DNA from: Neoroseomonas marina
Lineage (GTDB): Bacteria > Pseudomonadota > Alphaproteobacteria > Acetobacterales > Acetobacteraceae
Length of the DNA stretch: 64,000 nt
Reading direction: 5' to 3'
Assembly: GCF_012927745.1 (NCBI RefSeq)
Contig: NZ_JABBKX010000001.1
Span: forward strand, 868,001-932,000
The notes beneath the pieces were generated by a model. It had not been told where the DNA came from. It worked only from the letters and a program-made list of their open reading frames with translations, and did no database searches. The position numbers and the translations under genes were made by a program. The stretch's first letter is position 1. Each line of letters opens with the position of its first letter. Below are positions 1 through 8,744 of the stretch, piece after piece.

Positions 1-135
1 GAGGGCCTGCCGCCGGCGGCCGGCCAGCGCTACCGCCTGCCGGCCGGGGCCTTCTACGACATCCGGGACGGCCGGATCGCGCGGGTGACCATGCACTACA
101 ACCTGCAGGACTGGATCCGGCAGGTGGGCGGCTGA
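1..135 (+). CDS. C-terminal fragment of an NTF2/SnoaL-like protein (5' end outside window)
   Basis: An open frame runs from the first base to a TGA at 133-135 and gives 44 residues. The tail reads as the last strands of a SnoaL/ketosteroid-isomerase-like NTF2 fold: an AFYDIRDGRIARVTMHYN-type strand-turn-strand followed by a short helix ending DWIRQVGG. Such proteins are small alpha+beta cone enzymes or binding domains of varied function, so no substrate can be given. The gene converges on the carbonic anhydrase, whose stop codon starts at the next base. The family call rests on a short segment only. Confidence 0.55.
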   Translation, partial: EGLPPAAGQRYRLPAGAFYDIRDGRIARVTMHYNLQDWIRQVGG

Positions 136-858
136 TCAGCCGCCGTTGCAGCAGGGCGCCGCGCCGAAGGCCGAGATGGCGTGGCGGCGCAGCGCGCTGA
201 CCGGCTCCGGCCTGTGGTGCACGCAGGTGTCGATGGCGGGCAGCGAGTCGCGCTCGGCGATCGAGGAGACATGCGGCCCGAGGTCGCGCAGCAGCCCGTC
301 ATGCATGCCGTAGATCCAGCCATGCAGGTGCAGTTCCGCGCCGCGCGCCCAGGCATTCTCGACGATCGGCGTCGCGGCCACGCGGCGGACCTGCATCTCG
401 ATGTTGACCTCGCAGAGCCGTTCGAAGCGCCGCCGGTCGTCGTGCATGGCATCGAATACCGCGCGATGCTTGCGGAAGAACATCGAGAGCGGCTGCAGCC
501 AGTGGTCCACCAGCGCCCCGCGGCGGTCCACCATCGCCCGCTGCACCCCGCCGCAGCCGTAATGCCCGGCCACGATCACATGCCGCACGCCGAGCGTGTC
601 GATCGCGTATTCGAGCACCGAGAGGATGTTGAGGTCGCTGGTGTGCACGACATTGGCGATGTTGCGGTGGACGAAGACCTCCCCCGGATCGAGGCCCAGC
701 ACGTCGTTCGCCGTCACCCGGCTGTCCGAGCAGCCGATCCAGAGATAGGTCGGCGTCTGCTGTTCCGACTGGCGGCGGAAGAAGGTCGGGTCCTCCCGCG
801 TCTTGCGCTCCGCCCATTCCAGGTTCCGGTCGAAGAGGTGATCGAGCGTCTCGGTCAT
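136..858 (-). CDS. can: Beta-class carbonic anhydrase
   Basis: This 240-residue protein interconverts CO2 and bicarbonate in the cytoplasm. The zinc-site motifs of beta-class enzymes are present: CSDSR with Cys43, Asp45 and Arg47, and GHYGCGGV with His99 and Cys102. The length is normal for a bacterial beta-CA of the CynT/Can type. A short Cys-containing tail (APCCNGG) at the C-terminus is not part of the catalytic fold. The gene is monocistronic: it converges on the fragment at 1-135 and diverges from the Bug receptor at 999 across 140 bases that would hold both promoters. The family is certain; the symbol can is by analogy. Confidence 0.95.
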   Translation of the reverse strand: MTETLDHLFDRNLEWAERKTREDPTFFRRQSEQQTPTYLWIGCSDSRVTANDVLGLDPGEVFVHRNIANVVHTSDLNILSVLEYAIDTLGVRHVIVAGHYGCGGVQRAMVDRRGALVDHWLQPLSMFFRKHRAVFDAMHDDRRRFERLCEVNIEMQVRRVAATPIVENAWARGAELHLHGWIYGMHDGLLRDLGPHVSSIAERDSLPAIDTCVHHRPEPVSALRRHAISAFGAAPCCNGG

Positions 859-998
859 GGCGTTCCCGGATCCTCCGCCCCCTTGTGCCTCGGGTGCGGA
901 AGCGGACCTTGGCGCAGGGCCGGCCCGGGCTTCAAGCGGCGGCTTGACGGCCGCTGAGGCGCCCCGCAGAGGAGGCGCGATACGCCCGGAGGCCCGCC

Positions 999-1964
999 AT
1001 GCCGATCACCCGTCGCGCCGCGCTTGCGGCAGCCGTGCTGCCGATCGCGGCCCCTGCCCTCGCCCAGCCCTGGCCCGGCCGGCCGATCCGGGTCCTGGTG
1101 CCCTTCGCGCCCGGCGGCGCGGCCGATTCCGCCGCCCGCACCGTGCTTCCGCGGATGGGCGAGCGGCTGTCCACCACCTTCGTGGTCGAGAACCGCACCG
1201 GCGCGGGCGGATCGATCGGCGGCGGCGAGGTCGCGCGGTCGGCGCCGGACGGGTTCACGCTGCTCTGGGATGCGTCCTCCCATATCGTGAATCATGCCCT
1301 GCTGCGCGGCCTGACCTTCGACTACGCGACGGCCTTCCTGCCGATCAGCCAAGTCTGCACCTTCCCGCAGGTGGTCGCGGTGAAGGCCGATTTCCCGGCA
1401 CGCGACCTCGCGGCCTTCATCGCGCTCGCCAAGGCGCGGCCGAACACCATCAACATGGGCACCCAGGGCAATGCGACGGCGGGGCATCTCGGCCTCGCCC
1501 GCTTCGCCCGCGAAGCCGGGATCGAGGTGCAGCACGTGCCCTATCGCGGCGGCGCCGACGCGGCGCGCGACCTGGCCGCCGGCACGCTGGACGGGGTGTT
1601 CATCACCGCGCTCTCGGCGCGGCCAGTGGTCGAGAGCGGGCGGGCGCGCTTCCTCGCCGTTGCCTCGGCGCAGCGGCTGGCGAACCTGCCCGATGTGCCG
1701 ACGCTGTCCGAATCCGGCCTGCCGGGTTTCGACGTGAGCGAGTGGGTCGGCCTGTTCGCCCCCGCCGGCACGAGCCCCGAGATCGCCGCGCGGCTGCAGC
1801 AGGCGCTGGCCGCCAGCCTGGCGGAGGAGGAGGTGCGGGCCCGGCTCGACCGGCTCGGTGCCATCCCCGTGGGCAGCACACCGGCGGACTTCGCGCGCTA
1901 CGTCACGGAGGGCCGGGCCGCCATGACGACGCTGGTGCGTGAGGCGAACATCCGGATCGAGTAG
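999..1964 (+). CDS. Bug-family (TctC-like) periplasmic solute receptor, orphan
   Basis: This 321-residue protein belongs to the tripartite tricarboxylate transporter receptor family (Bug/TctC), which binds carboxylates such as citrate or aromatic acids in the periplasm. The N-terminus is an export signal with a twin arginine (TRRAA, residues 4-8), a hydrophobic stretch and a likely cleavage after LA at residue 22. The mature start PWPGRPIRVLVPFAPGG is the hallmark beta-strand and ligand loop of the family. GGAGG sits a few bases before the ATG and supports this start. No TctA or TctB transporter gene is in the window, so the receptor is an orphan, as is common in Acetobacteraceae and Burkholderiales. 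The ligand cannot be predicted. Confidence 0.93.
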   Translation: MPITRRAALAAAVLPIAAPALAQPWPGRPIRVLVPFAPGGAADSAARTVLPRMGERLSTTFVVENRTGAGGSIGGGEVARSAPDGFTLLWDASSHIVNHALLRGLTFDYATAFLPISQVCTFPQVVAVKADFPARDLAAFIALAKARPNTINMGTQGNATAGHLGLARFAREAGIEVQHVPYRGGADAARDLAAGTLDGVFITALSARPVVESGRARFLAVASAQRLANLPDVPTLSESGLPGFDVSEWVGLFAPAGTSPEIAARLQQALAASLAEEEVRARLDRLGAIPVGSTPADFARYVTEGRAAMTTLVREANIRIE

Positions 1965-1970
1965 CCGCGC

Positions 1971-2591
1971 ATGCGACTTGCGCTGCTCGCCGTCGCCGTC
2001 CTGGGGCTGTTCTGGCTCGTGCCGGACGGGGCGTTGTATGGCGGCGCGCTGGCGGCACAGGAGGCGCAGCGGATGCCGGCGGTGCTCGGCGGCATCGCGC
2101 TCGCCCTGCTGCTGGGCGGGCCAGGGGATCTCCCGCGCCTGGCGGGATGGGCGTGCGCCGGGGCGGCAGCGGCGGTGCTGCTTCGGGCAGGACTGGGTGT
2201 GCCGGGCGACAATGGCTGGATCCCGGGCGAAGCCATGTCGCGGCCCGAGCGACTGCTCGAGGTGGCCTGGTGGCTCGTCGTCGCCGGACTGGCGTGGCGG
2301 GGCTTGCCGCGGCGCAGGGCCGGCCCCGTCCTGGCCGCCGCCGTCGCGACCACCCGGATCGGCGCCTACGCCCAAGCCTTCGTGCCGCTCGCCTGGGAAG
2401 ACACGGTCGACGCAGCGCTGGTGCTCGGGACCGGGGTGCTAGCGGGGTTCGTGGCGGGACTGGTGATGGTGATGCTGGCCGGATGGGTGCTGTCGATCGT
2501 CTGCCGCATGCCCGAACGATGGATCGCGCCACGGCGCGTCCTCGCACTGGTGTCGACGGCGGCGGCGATCGGTCACATGGTGAAGGGGTGA
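1971..2591 (+). CDS. Unknown polytopic membrane protein
   Basis: This 206-residue protein starts six bases after the Bug receptor stop and is probably co-transcribed with it. It is strongly hydrophobic, with about six likely membrane segments (roughly residues 1-18, 38-50, 57-72, 96-110, 120-145 and 150-178). The pattern and length do not match the four-helix TctB subunit of tripartite tricarboxylate transporters, and no recognisable motif was found. The Ivy-like gene begins three bases past its stop, so the three genes form a tight group. No function can be assigned. Confidence 0.6.
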   Translation: MRLALLAVAVLGLFWLVPDGALYGGALAAQEAQRMPAVLGGIALALLLGGPGDLPRLAGWACAGAAAAVLLRAGLGVPGDNGWIPGEAMSRPERLLEVAWWLVVAGLAWRGLPRRRAGPVLAAAVATTRIGAYAQAFVPLAWEDTVDAALVLGTGVLAGFVAGLVMVMLAGWVLSIVCRMPERWIAPRRVLALVSTAAAIGHMVKG

Positions 2592-2593
2592 GA

Positions 2594-3166
2594 ATGCCGT
2601 TGTCGACGATGCGAGGGAGGAGAACCTCCTCGGCCGCTCCGCTCTTTCTGGCATGGGCGGCTCGCCTTCGGCGATCCGCGGATGGACCCGGCAGTGGGGG
2701 CGGCTTCGGGCGGCGTTCGGTCCCGCCGATCCTGTTGGCGCTGATGATCGCCATGCCTGTCGCCGCGCAGGATTCGATCACGGCCGTGATCGGGCAGCCG
2801 GTGCTGGCCCTCGCGCAGCGTCCCGAACTGACGACCGGCCTGCGCTTCAACAGCGGCGGACATCGCCGTTCGCTGGCCGCCAGGCTCCGCGATCCGGGCC
2901 CGCCAGTGGCGCTCGCCGGCGACCGGTATGTCTACGGCTTCGGCTGCAGGCCGGAAGGCTGCCGCGACGGGGGTGCCTTCCTCGCCTTCGACGTCCATGA
3001 CGAGCGGATCTTCATGCTGCTCACGGAGAACGGCAGCGTGCGCCTGTCGGTCCCGCCCGACCCGCGCGCCTGGCCCGAGGCGCTGCGCGAGGGCCTGCGC
3101 GAATTCATCCCGGCGCTGGCGGAGGCGATGGGGCCGCGGCCCTCGGCACCGGAGGGCAGGCGGTAG
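2594..3166 (+). CDS. Secreted protein resembling the Ivy (lysozyme inhibitor) family
   Basis: This is a 190-residue protein if the ATG preceded by AAGGGG (spacing 5) is used. A hydrophobic signal-like stretch lies late, at residues 44-58 (ending VAAQD), so the true start may be further downstream or the N-terminus may be long. The mature part carries C-R-P-E-G-C (Cys118, Cys123) followed by a GGAFLAFD strand. This resembles the CKPHDC loop and following strand of Ivy, the periplasmic inhibitor of C-type lysozyme. The C-terminal WPEALREGLREFIP helix also fits Ivy. Seen: signal and motif. Inferred: the Ivy-like fold. It is too divergent to claim activity. Confidence 0.55.
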   Translation: MPLSTMRGRRTSSAAPLFLAWAARLRRSADGPGSGGGFGRRSVPPILLALMIAMPVAAQDSITAVIGQPVLALAQRPELTTGLRFNSGGHRRSLAARLRDPGPPVALAGDRYVYGFGCRPEGCRDGGAFLAFDVHDERIFMLLTENGSVRLSVPPDPRAWPEALREGLREFIPALAEAMGPRPSAPEGRR

Positions 3167-3205
3167 CCGCGGGGCAAGCCGGCCCGCCGGTGCAGGAGCA
3201 GCCAA

Positions 3206-3352
3206 ATGGCGGACAGCACAGGTCGCGACACGACCCTCATCGAGGTGCGAGCGTCGGCCTGGACGGGCGCTATGCCGGATACGCTGGCACCCACCTTGGC
3301 CGGGACGACCTGCCCGCCGCGGGGGAGCCCGGGCACCGCGACCACCGGCTGA
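3206..3352 (+). CDS. Doubtful 48-residue ORF coupled to the next ORF
   Basis: The ATG is preceded by AGGAG at a spacing of 7 and opens a 48-codon frame that ends in TGATG, so its stop overlaps the start of the following ORF. The peptide is hydrophilic, Thr/Pro-rich and has no recognisable domain. Either it is a small coupled gene, or it and the next ORF are one gene broken by a frameshift near 3330-3350: the second frame would follow it with a membrane helix. Evidence is weak. Confidence 0.25.
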   Translation: MADSTGRDTTLIEVRASAWTGAMPDTLAPTLAGTTCPPRGSPGTATTG

Positions 3353-3786
3353 TGGCTCTCCTCCTCTGCGGACTCCTCATCCTGCTCTGGGTCGCGTGGT
3401 GGTTTGTATTGACCATCAACGCCCCGGAGGCACCGTCCTCGCAGACGGGGCAGATCACAGCGCTACGCATCCGCCAGTCGGGGTCGGCGATCTTCGTCCG
3501 GCCGATCGAGGCGCTGATCAGCACTCTGCTCGCCGTTTCGGCCTTCGTCGGCCCGGCAGCCTACCTGATCGTGTATCCATTCGCCGGCGCCGGGCCCGCA
3601 AACCACGAACATGAAAAGGGCGGATGGTTGCCCATCCGCCCCTTCGAACTCCGTGCCGATCCCGAGGATCAGGACTCGGCGGTCTCTTCCGTCGCGGCTT
3701 CCGGCTTCGGACCGCTGTCCTGGCCCTTCGCGGCCACATTGCGGTCCACCAGCTCGATCACCGCCATCGTCGCGGCGTCGCCGTAG
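3352..3786 (+). CDS. Possible two-helix membrane protein, tail overlapping rplQ
   Basis: The frame opens at an ATG that overlaps the previous stop (TGATG). It encodes a strong N-terminal membrane helix (residues 2-25, [18 protein letters not shown]) and a second one around residues 57-80. The frame continues through the rplQ terminator (3614-3641) and about 118 bases into rplQ on the other strand. The last 45 residues are therefore probably not constrained, and the functional end may have been lost or shifted. The hydrophobic helices suggest a real or recently real gene of unknown role. Confidence 0.3.
   Translation: MALLLCGLLILLWVAWWFVLTINAPEAPSSQTGQITALRIRQSGSAIFVRPIEALISTLLAVSAFVGPAAYLIVYPFAGAGPANHEHEKGGWLPIRPFELRADPEDQDSAVSSVAASGFGPLSWPFAATLRSTSSITAIVAASP
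3614..3641 (-). terminator. Rho-independent terminator of the rpsM-rpsK-rpoA-rplQ operon
   Basis: A perfect 10-bp stem (GGGCGGATGG and its complement) with a four-base loop lies 28 bases past the rplQ stop. In the minus direction it is followed by a run of U (AAAA at 3614-3617 on the plus strand). It ends the long ribosomal block and falls inside the convergent plus-strand ORF at 3352. Confidence 0.85.
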
Positions 3787-4094
3787 CGCACGCCGGCCTT
3801 GAGGACGCGGCAATAGCCGCCCTGACGGGTCTTGTAGCGGTCGGCGATCTCGGTGAAGAGCTTCGCCACGATCTTCTCGTCGCGGATCTGCGCGAGCGCC
3901 TGGCGGCGCGCATGCAGGCCACCGCGCTTGCCGAGGGTGATGATGCGCTCGACGTACGGGCGCAGCTCCTTGGCCTTCGGCAGGGTGGTCGTGATCTGCT
4001 CGTGCTTCAGCAGCGAGGTCGCCATGTTGCGGAACATGGCAACGCGATGGGCGGAGGTGACGCTGAGCTTACGCCCGGCAATTCCGTGACGCAT
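3669..4094 (-). CDS. rplQ: Large-subunit ribosomal protein bL17
   Basis: This is the 141-residue protein of the 50S subunit near the exit tunnel. The N-terminus [17 protein letters not shown] and the segment [22 protein letters not shown] are diagnostic of bL17. It is about 14 residues longer than the E. coli protein because of an Ala/Glu-rich acidic tail after the core, a common alphaproteobacterial trait. It is the last gene of the alpha operon, 27 bases after rpoA, and is followed by the terminator at 3614-3641. Confidence 0.98.
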   Translation of the reverse strand: MRHGIAGRKLSVTSAHRVAMFRNMATSLLKHEQITTTLPKAKELRPYVERIITLGKRGGLHARRQALAQIRDEKIVAKLFTEIADRYKTRQGGYCRVLKAGVRYGDAATMAVIELVDRNVAAKGQDSGPKPEAATEETAES

Positions 4095-4121
4095 GGTTCT
4101 GTATCCTTACCGGGTGAGCCC

Positions 4122-5135
4122 TCAGAAGGGCTCCTCCACCTTCTTCGCGAGTTCCTCGATGTTCTCGGGCGGCCAACCGGTGACGGTCATGCCGAGGCCG
4201 AGGCCCATCGAGGCGAGCACTTCCTTGATCTCGTTCAGCGACTTGCGCCCGAAATTCGGGGTGCGGAGCATTTCCTGCTCGGTCTTCTGAACCAGGTCGC
4301 CGATGTAGACGATGTTGTCGTTCTTCAGGCAGTTCGCCGAGCGGACCGAGAGCTCGAGCTCGTCGACCTTGCGCAGCAGGTTGCGGTTGAACGGCAGGTC
4401 GTCGCGGATCTCTTCCTCGACGCGCGCGCGCGGCTCGTCGAAGTTGATCAGGATCTGCAGCTGTTCCTGCAGGATGCGGGCGGCGACGCCGACGGCATCC
4501 TCGGGGGCCAGCGTGCCGTCCGTCTCGACCGTCAGGATCAGCTTGTCGTAGTCGGTCTTCTGGCCGACGCGGGTCGGTTCCACGCGATACGCCACGCGGC
4601 GCACCGGGGAATAGATCGCGTCCACCGGGATCAGGCCGATCGGCGCGTCCTCCGGGCGGTTCTCCGCGGCCGGGACGTAGCCCTTGCCGACGTCGACCGT
4701 CAGTTCCATCGCGAGCTTCGCGCCGTCGTCGAGGGTGCAGAGCACCAGCTCGGGGTTCGCGATCTCGATGTCGCCGGTGGTCTGGATCTGCCCGGCGGTC
4801 ACCTCGCCCGGGCCGGTCGCGGTGAGCTGCAGGCGCTTCGCACCTTCGCCCTGCATCCGGATGGCAAGCTGCTTCACGTTCAGGACGATGTCCGTCACGT
4901 CCTCGCGCACGCCCTGGATGGAGCTGAACTCATGCAGCACGCCGTCGATGCGGATGGCGGTCACGGCCGCGCCCTGCAGCGACGACAGCAGCACGCGCCG
5001 CAGCGCGTTGCCGAGCGTCATGCCGAAGCCGCGCTCCAGCGGCTCCAGCACCACGGTCGCCGTGCGCAGCGGGTCCGCGCCCATCTCGACGGACTTCTGC
5101 GTCTCGATCAGCGAACGCCAATTCCTCTCGAGCAC
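4122..5135 (-). CDS. rpoA: RNA polymerase alpha subunit
   Basis: This 337-residue protein dimerises to nucleate RNA polymerase assembly and contacts UP elements and activators through its C-terminal domain. The N-terminal assembly domain is seen in [22 protein letters not shown] (in two parts around residues 32-53). The C-terminal domain is seen in [16 protein letters not shown] and the helix-hairpin-helix [19 protein letters not shown] near residue 300. Length and start are as expected for alphaproteobacteria. It lies between rpsK and rplQ in the alpha operon; rpsD is not here, as is usual in this class. Confidence 0.98.
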   Translation of the reverse strand: MLERNWRSLIETQKSVEMGADPLRTATVVLEPLERGFGMTLGNALRRVLLSSLQGAAVTAIRIDGVLHEFSSIQGVREDVTDIVLNVKQLAIRMQGEGAKRLQLTATGPGEVTAGQIQTTGDIEIANPELVLCTLDDGAKLAMELTVDVGKGYVPAAENRPEDAPIGLIPVDAIYSPVRRVAYRVEPTRVGQKTDYDKLILTVETDGTLAPEDAVGVAARILQEQLQILINFDEPRARVEEEIRDDLPFNRNLLRKVDELELSVRSANCLKNDNIVYIGDLVQKTEQEMLRTPNFGRKSLNEIKEVLASMGLGLGMTVTGWPPENIEELAKKVEEPF

Positions 5136-5184
5136 TCTTCAATCTCCTGTCGGCGGCCGTGCGGGGGTCAGCGGCGCGTCTGGT

Positions 5185-5592
5185 TCAGACGCGGCGGCGC
5201 TTGCGCGGGCGGCAGCCGTTGTGCGGGATGGGCGTCACGTCCTTGATGGCGGTCACGTAGAAGCCGACCGACTGAAGGGCGCGCAGCGCCGACTCGCGGC
5301 CCGAACCGGGGCCGCTCACCATGATCTCAAGCGTCTCCATGCCGTGCTCGCGCGCCTTGCGGCCGGCATCCTCCGCCGCGACCTGCGCCGCGTACGGGGT
5401 GGACTTGCGGCTGCCCTTGAAGCCCTGGGAGCCGGAGGACGACCAGGCGATGGCATTGCCCTGGGCGTCCGTGATGGTCACGATCGTGTTGTTGAACGAC
5501 GCCAGCACGTGGGCGACGCCCGACGTGATGTTCTTCCGTTCCTTGCGCTTGACGGGGCCACGGGCGGCGCCGCCGCGGGGTTCGCGGGCCAT
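5185..5592 (-). CDS. rpsK: Small-subunit ribosomal protein uS11
   Basis: This 135-residue 30S platform protein shows [36 protein letters not shown] and the basic tail [12 protein letters not shown] that are typical of uS11. The N-terminus has a short Gly/Arg-rich lead ([15 protein letters not shown]). Its ATG lies two bases from the rpsM stop, so the two genes are probably translationally coupled within the alpha operon. Confidence 0.98.
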   Translation of the reverse strand: MAREPRGGAARGPVKRKERKNITSGVAHVLASFNNTIVTITDAQGNAIAWSSSGSQGFKGSRKSTPYAAQVAAEDAGRKAREHGMETLEIMVSGPGSGRESALRALQSVGFYVTAIKDVTPIPHNGCRPRKRRRV

Positions 5593-5593
5593 C

Positions 5594-5971
5594 TTACTTC
5601 GTCACCTTCTTCTTGCCGGCGATCGGCACGGCCTTGCCCTTGCGGGTGCGGGCATTGGTGTGGGTGCGCTGGCCGCGGACCGGCAGGCCCTTGCGGTGAC
5701 GCAGGCCGCGGTAGCAGCCCAGGTCCATCAGGCGCTTGATGTTCATCGCCTGCTCGCGACGCAGGTCACCCTCGACGCGATAATCGCGGTCGATCAGCTC
5801 ACGGATCTTGAGGACCTCGTCATCGGTCAGCTGGTTCACCCGACGATCGTCGGGGATGCCGAGCTTGCCGCAGATGTCCTTCGCGTTCTGCGGCCCGATG
5901 CCGAAGATGTAGCGAAGCGAGATGAGCACCCGCTTGTTGGTCGGGATGTTCACGCCGGCGATGCGCGCCAC
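5594..5971 (-). CDS. rpsM: Small-subunit ribosomal protein uS13 (GTG start)
   Basis: This 125-residue 30S head protein contacts the 50S subunit and the P-site t[17 protein letters not shown] at the N-terminus and [20 protein letters not shown] near the C-terminus identify uS13. The start is a GTG at 5969-5971 with AGGAGAGG just upstream; longer upstream frame is non-coding leader. It is the first gene of the alpha operon and has its own promoter at 6093-6121. The map and rpmJ genes seen before rpsM in some phyla are absent. Confidence 0.97.
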   Translation of the reverse strand: MARIAGVNIPTNKRVLISLRYIFGIGPQNAKDICGKLGIPDDRRVNQLTDDEVLKIRELIDRDYRVEGDLRREQAMNIKRLMDLGCYRGLRHRKGLPVRGQRTHTNARTRKGKAVPIAGKKKVTK

Positions 5972-6092
5972 AGTGCCTCTCCTGGGGCTCAGCCCCGATA
6001 ATTGCCGTGCGGGGCATCGACCCCTTCGGCGCAGTGAACAAATCCATGCAACGATGAACGGCGGCCGGGCATGCCCGGTCGCGGGAGCGGGC

Positions 6093-6121
6093 GATCTAGC
6101 CCCCGCCCCCCATAGAGTCAA
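6093..6121 (-). promoter_or_regulatory. Sigma70-type promoter of rpsM-rpsK-rpoA-rplQ
   Basis: On the minus strand a TTGACT box (6116-6121) is followed by exactly 17 bases and a TAGATC box (6093-6098). The predicted start near 6086 gives a leader of about 115 bases before rpsM. The -35 box overlaps the adk stop codon, so the alpha operon can be transcribed apart from the spc operon. Confidence 0.75.
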
Positions 6122-6771
6122 CCCTTCCCGGAGAGGATTGCGCCAATCTGGCGCCCCACCTCGTCCATGGCCGCCATGCCGTCCACGCCGCTCAGCTTTC
6201 CCTGGGCCGCGTAGTAGGGCAGGAGCGGCGCCGTCTGCCGGTGGTAGGCCTCGAGCCTGGCCTTGACCGTCTCGGCGTTGTCGTCCGCCCGGCGGGTGAA
6301 CTCGGTGCCGCCGCAATTGTCGCACACGCCGGGCTTCGTCGTCGGCTTGAAGGTGTCGTGGTAGCCGGCCCCGCATTTGGCGCAGGTGAAGCGCCCCGCG
6401 ATGCGCTCCACCAGGGCGCCGTCGTCGACCTTCAGCTCGATCACGTGGTCGAGCTTCAGGCCCTTCTCCGTCAGCATCCGGTCCAGCGCCTCGGCTTGCG
6501 GCACGGTGCGGGGGAAGCCGTCCAGGATGAAGCCCTTGGCGCAATCCGGGCGGGAGACCCGGGCGGCGAGCATCGCGGTGATCACCTCGTCGGGGACCAG
6601 TTCGCCCCGCTCCATGATCGCCTTGGCCTTGAGACCGATCTCGCTGCCCGACTTCACCTCGGCCCGGAGCATGTCGCCGGTCGAGATCTGGGCGATCCCG
6701 AACTGGTCTTCCAGCCGTTTGGCCTGCGTCCCCTTACCGGCCCCGGGCGGGCCCAGCAGAATCAGGTTCAT
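6118..6771 (-). CDS. adk: Adenylate kinase with zinc-binding LID
   Basis: This 217-residue enzyme converts ATP and AMP to two ADP in the cytoplasm. It has the P-loop GPPGAGKG at residues 7-14, the AMP-binding DGFPRT motif at 84-89 and a long LID with four cysteines (Cys130, Cys133, Cys150, Cys153) that should bind a structural zinc, as in Gram-positive and some proteobacterial enzymes. The ATG at 6769-6771 before NLILLGPPG is chosen because the P-loop must lie near the N-terminus. It follows secY by 25 bases at the end of the spc operon, a conserved position. Confidence 0.97.
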   Translation of the reverse strand: MNLILLGPPGAGKGTQAKRLEDQFGIAQISTGDMLRAEVKSGSEIGLKAKAIMERGELVPDEVITAMLAARVSRPDCAKGFILDGFPRTVPQAEALDRMLTEKGLKLDHVIELKVDDGALVERIAGRFTCAKCGAGYHDTFKPTTKPGVCDNCGGTEFTRRADDNAETVKARLEAYHRQTAPLLPYYAAQGKLSGVDGMAAMDEVGRQIGAILSGKG

Positions 6772-6796
6772 CCGTGTCCTTCCCCCATCGCCGGCA

Positions 6797-8155
6797 TCAG
6801 CGCGGGCGCGGCATGCCGCGCCCACCCAGTCTGGCCTTCTTGATCAGGCCTTCATACTGGTGGGCGAAGAGATGCGACTGCACCTGCGCCACCGTGTCCA
6901 TGGTGACCGAGACGATGATCAGAAGGGAAGTGCCGCCGAAGTAGAAGGGCACGCCGTACTGGCTGATCAGGATCTCCGGGATGATGCAGACGATGCAGAG
7001 GTAGATGGCGCCGACCACGGTCAACCGCGTCAGCACCCGATCGAGGTAGTCCGCCGTCTGCTGGCCGGGGCGGATGCCCGGCACGAAACCGCCGTACTTC
7101 TTCAGGTTGTCCGCCGTCTCGGTCGGATTGAACACGACCGCGGTGTAGAAGAAGGCGAAGAAGATGATCAGCGCCATGTAGAGCGCCATGTAGAGCGGCC
7201 GGCCATGCGCCACCATCGCGGTGATGGTCTGCAGCCAGCCTTCCTGGGTCGGGTCGGTCGAGAACCCCGCCACCGTCGCCGGCAGCAGCAGCAACGAGGA
7301 GGCGAAGATCGGCGGAATGACGCCCGAGGTGTTCAGCTTGAGCGGCAGATGCGTCGATTCGCCGCTGAACATGCGGTTGCCGACCTGGCGCTTCGGATAC
7401 TGCACCGGGATCCGGCGCTGGGCACGCTCCACGAACACCACGAAGGCGATCACGGCCAGCGCGATGATCAGGAAGGCGATGATGAAGATGGTCGACAGCG
7501 CCCCCGTCCGACCCAGCTCCAGGGTCGTGATCAGGGCGTGCGGCAGGTTCGCGACGATGCCCGCGAAGATGATGAGGCTGATGCCGTTGCCGACCCCGCG
7601 CGCGGTGATCTGCTCGCCCAGCCACATCAGGAACATGGTCCCGCCGACCAGCGTGATCACGCAGGAGAAGCGGAAGAACCAGCCCGGGTCGTAGACCGCC
7701 GCGCCGAACTGCCCGCGCATCGATTCGAGCCCGATCGCGATCCCCCACGCCTGGAAGATGGCGATGATGACGGTGAGGTAGCGGGTGTACTGGTTGAGCT
7801 TCTTGCGCCCCGCCTCGCCTTCCTTCTTCAGCGCTTCCCAGGCAGGAATCGCCGCCGTCATCAGCTGCACGATGATCGAGGCGCTGATGTAGGGCATGAT
7901 GTTCAGGGCAAAGACCGTCATGCGCCCGAGCGCGCCGCCCGTGAACATGTCGAACATGCCGAGGATCCCGCCGCCATGCTGGGCCAGGATCTCGCCCATC
8001 ACCGCGGCATCGACGCCGGGGACGGGCACATAGGTGCCGATGCGGTAGACGATGAGCGCGCCCAGGGTGAACCAGATGCGCTTCTTGAGCTCGGTCGCCT
8101 TCGCCAGAACCCCGAAGTTGAGGTTCGACATCGCCTGCTCGGCAGCGGACGCCAT
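6797..8155 (-). CDS. secY: Preprotein translocase channel subunit SecY
   Basis: This 452-residue inner-membrane protein forms the Sec channel with SecE and SecG. Ten membrane segments fit the sequence. Family marks include the plug region after [13 protein letters not shown], the TM2 motif [28 protein letters not shown] and the cytoplasmic loop [22 protein letters not shown] lies just upstream of the ATG. It sits between rplO and adk as in most bacterial spc operons, with a long hairpin in the 96-base gap before it. Confidence 0.98.
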   Translation of the reverse strand: MASAAEQAMSNLNFGVLAKATELKKRIWFTLGALIVYRIGTYVPVPGVDAAVMGEILAQHGGGILGMFDMFTGGALGRMTVFALNIMPYISASIIVQLMTAAIPAWEALKKEGEAGRKKLNQYTRYLTVIIAIFQAWGIAIGLESMRGQFGAAVYDPGWFFRFSCVITLVGGTMFLMWLGEQITARGVGNGISLIIFAGIVANLPHALITTLELGRTGALSTIFIIAFLIIALAVIAFVVFVERAQRRIPVQYPKRQVGNRMFSGESTHLPLKLNTSGVIPPIFASSLLLLPATVAGFSTDPTQEGWLQTITAMVAHGRPLYMALYMALIIFFAFFYTAVVFNPTETADNLKKYGGFVPGIRPGQQTADYLDRVLTRLTVVGAIYLCIVCIIPEILISQYGVPFYFGGTSLLIIVSVTMDTVAQVQSHLFAHQYEGLIKKARLGGRGMPRPR

Positions 8156-8172
8156 GCGTTATCTCCTCAGCA

Positions 8173-8204
8173 CTGCGGCGCACAGGTGCCCCTGCGCGCC
8201 GCAG
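8173..8204 (-). other. Long RNA hairpin between rplO and secY
   Basis: A 9-bp perfect stem (CTGCGGCGC with its complement) continues, after one A/C mismatch, into a 4-bp CAGG/CCTG stem closed by a TGCC loop. There is no U-run after it in the minus direction, so it is not a classic terminator. It could set secY expression below that of the ribosomal genes, or protect or process the mRNA. Confidence 0.6.
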
Positions 8205-8251
8205 CGTAGACCGGACCCTGACCTAAGCCTCTGCCCGGCCAGGGGCAAGGG

Positions 8252-8740
8252 TCACTCGGACGCGGCTTCCGCCGGCGCCGCGGTGACGGTCACGCTGCCA
8301 CCGGCAGCCTGCACCGCCGCGATCGCGGCCGCCGAGGCGCCGGAGACGGTGATGTTCACCGCGCGCTTGATCTCGCCCTTGGCGAGCAGGCGCACGCCGG
8401 CGAACTTCGCCGAGGAACGGACCACGCCGGCCGCCTTCAGCGCCGTCTCGTCGATCGCCTGGTCAGCCGGCAGGCGGCCCGACTCGATCGCCGCATCCAG
8501 CGCGCCCAGGTTCAGGACCGCGTAGTCCTTCCGGAACACGTTCACGAAGCCGCGCTTCGGCATGCGACGATAGATCGGGAGCTGACCGCCCTCGAACCCG
8601 TTGATCGACACGCCGGTGCGGGCCTTCTGACCCTTCACGCCGCGGCCGCCGGTCTTGCCCTTGCCGGAGCCGATGCCACGGCCGATGCGCTTGAACTTCG
8701 GGCGGGCGCCCTCGTTGTCGCGCAGTTCATTGAGCTTCAT
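8252..8740 (-). CDS. rplO: Large-subunit ribosomal protein uL15
   Basis: This 162-residue 50S assembly protein opens [18 protein letters not shown] and has the Gly-rich [19 protein letters not shown] loop at about residues 21-40 that is diagnostic of uL15. Its C-terminus is Ala-rich. The start overlaps the end of the spc-operon gene rpmD by a very short gap of four bases. Confidence 0.98.
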   Translation of the reverse strand: MKLNELRDNEGARPKFKRIGRGIGSGKGKTGGRGVKGQKARTGVSINGFEGGQLPIYRRMPKRGFVNVFRKDYAVLNLGALDAAIESGRLPADQAIDETALKAAGVVRSSAKFAGVRLLAKGEIKRAVNITVSGASAAAIAAVQAAGGSVTVTAAPAEAASE

Positions 8741-8744
8741 CGGT

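Noticed and set aside
1971-2591. The membrane protein after the Bug receptor as TctB.
   Set aside because: Too many helices and no matching motif; calling it a transporter subunit would be guesswork.
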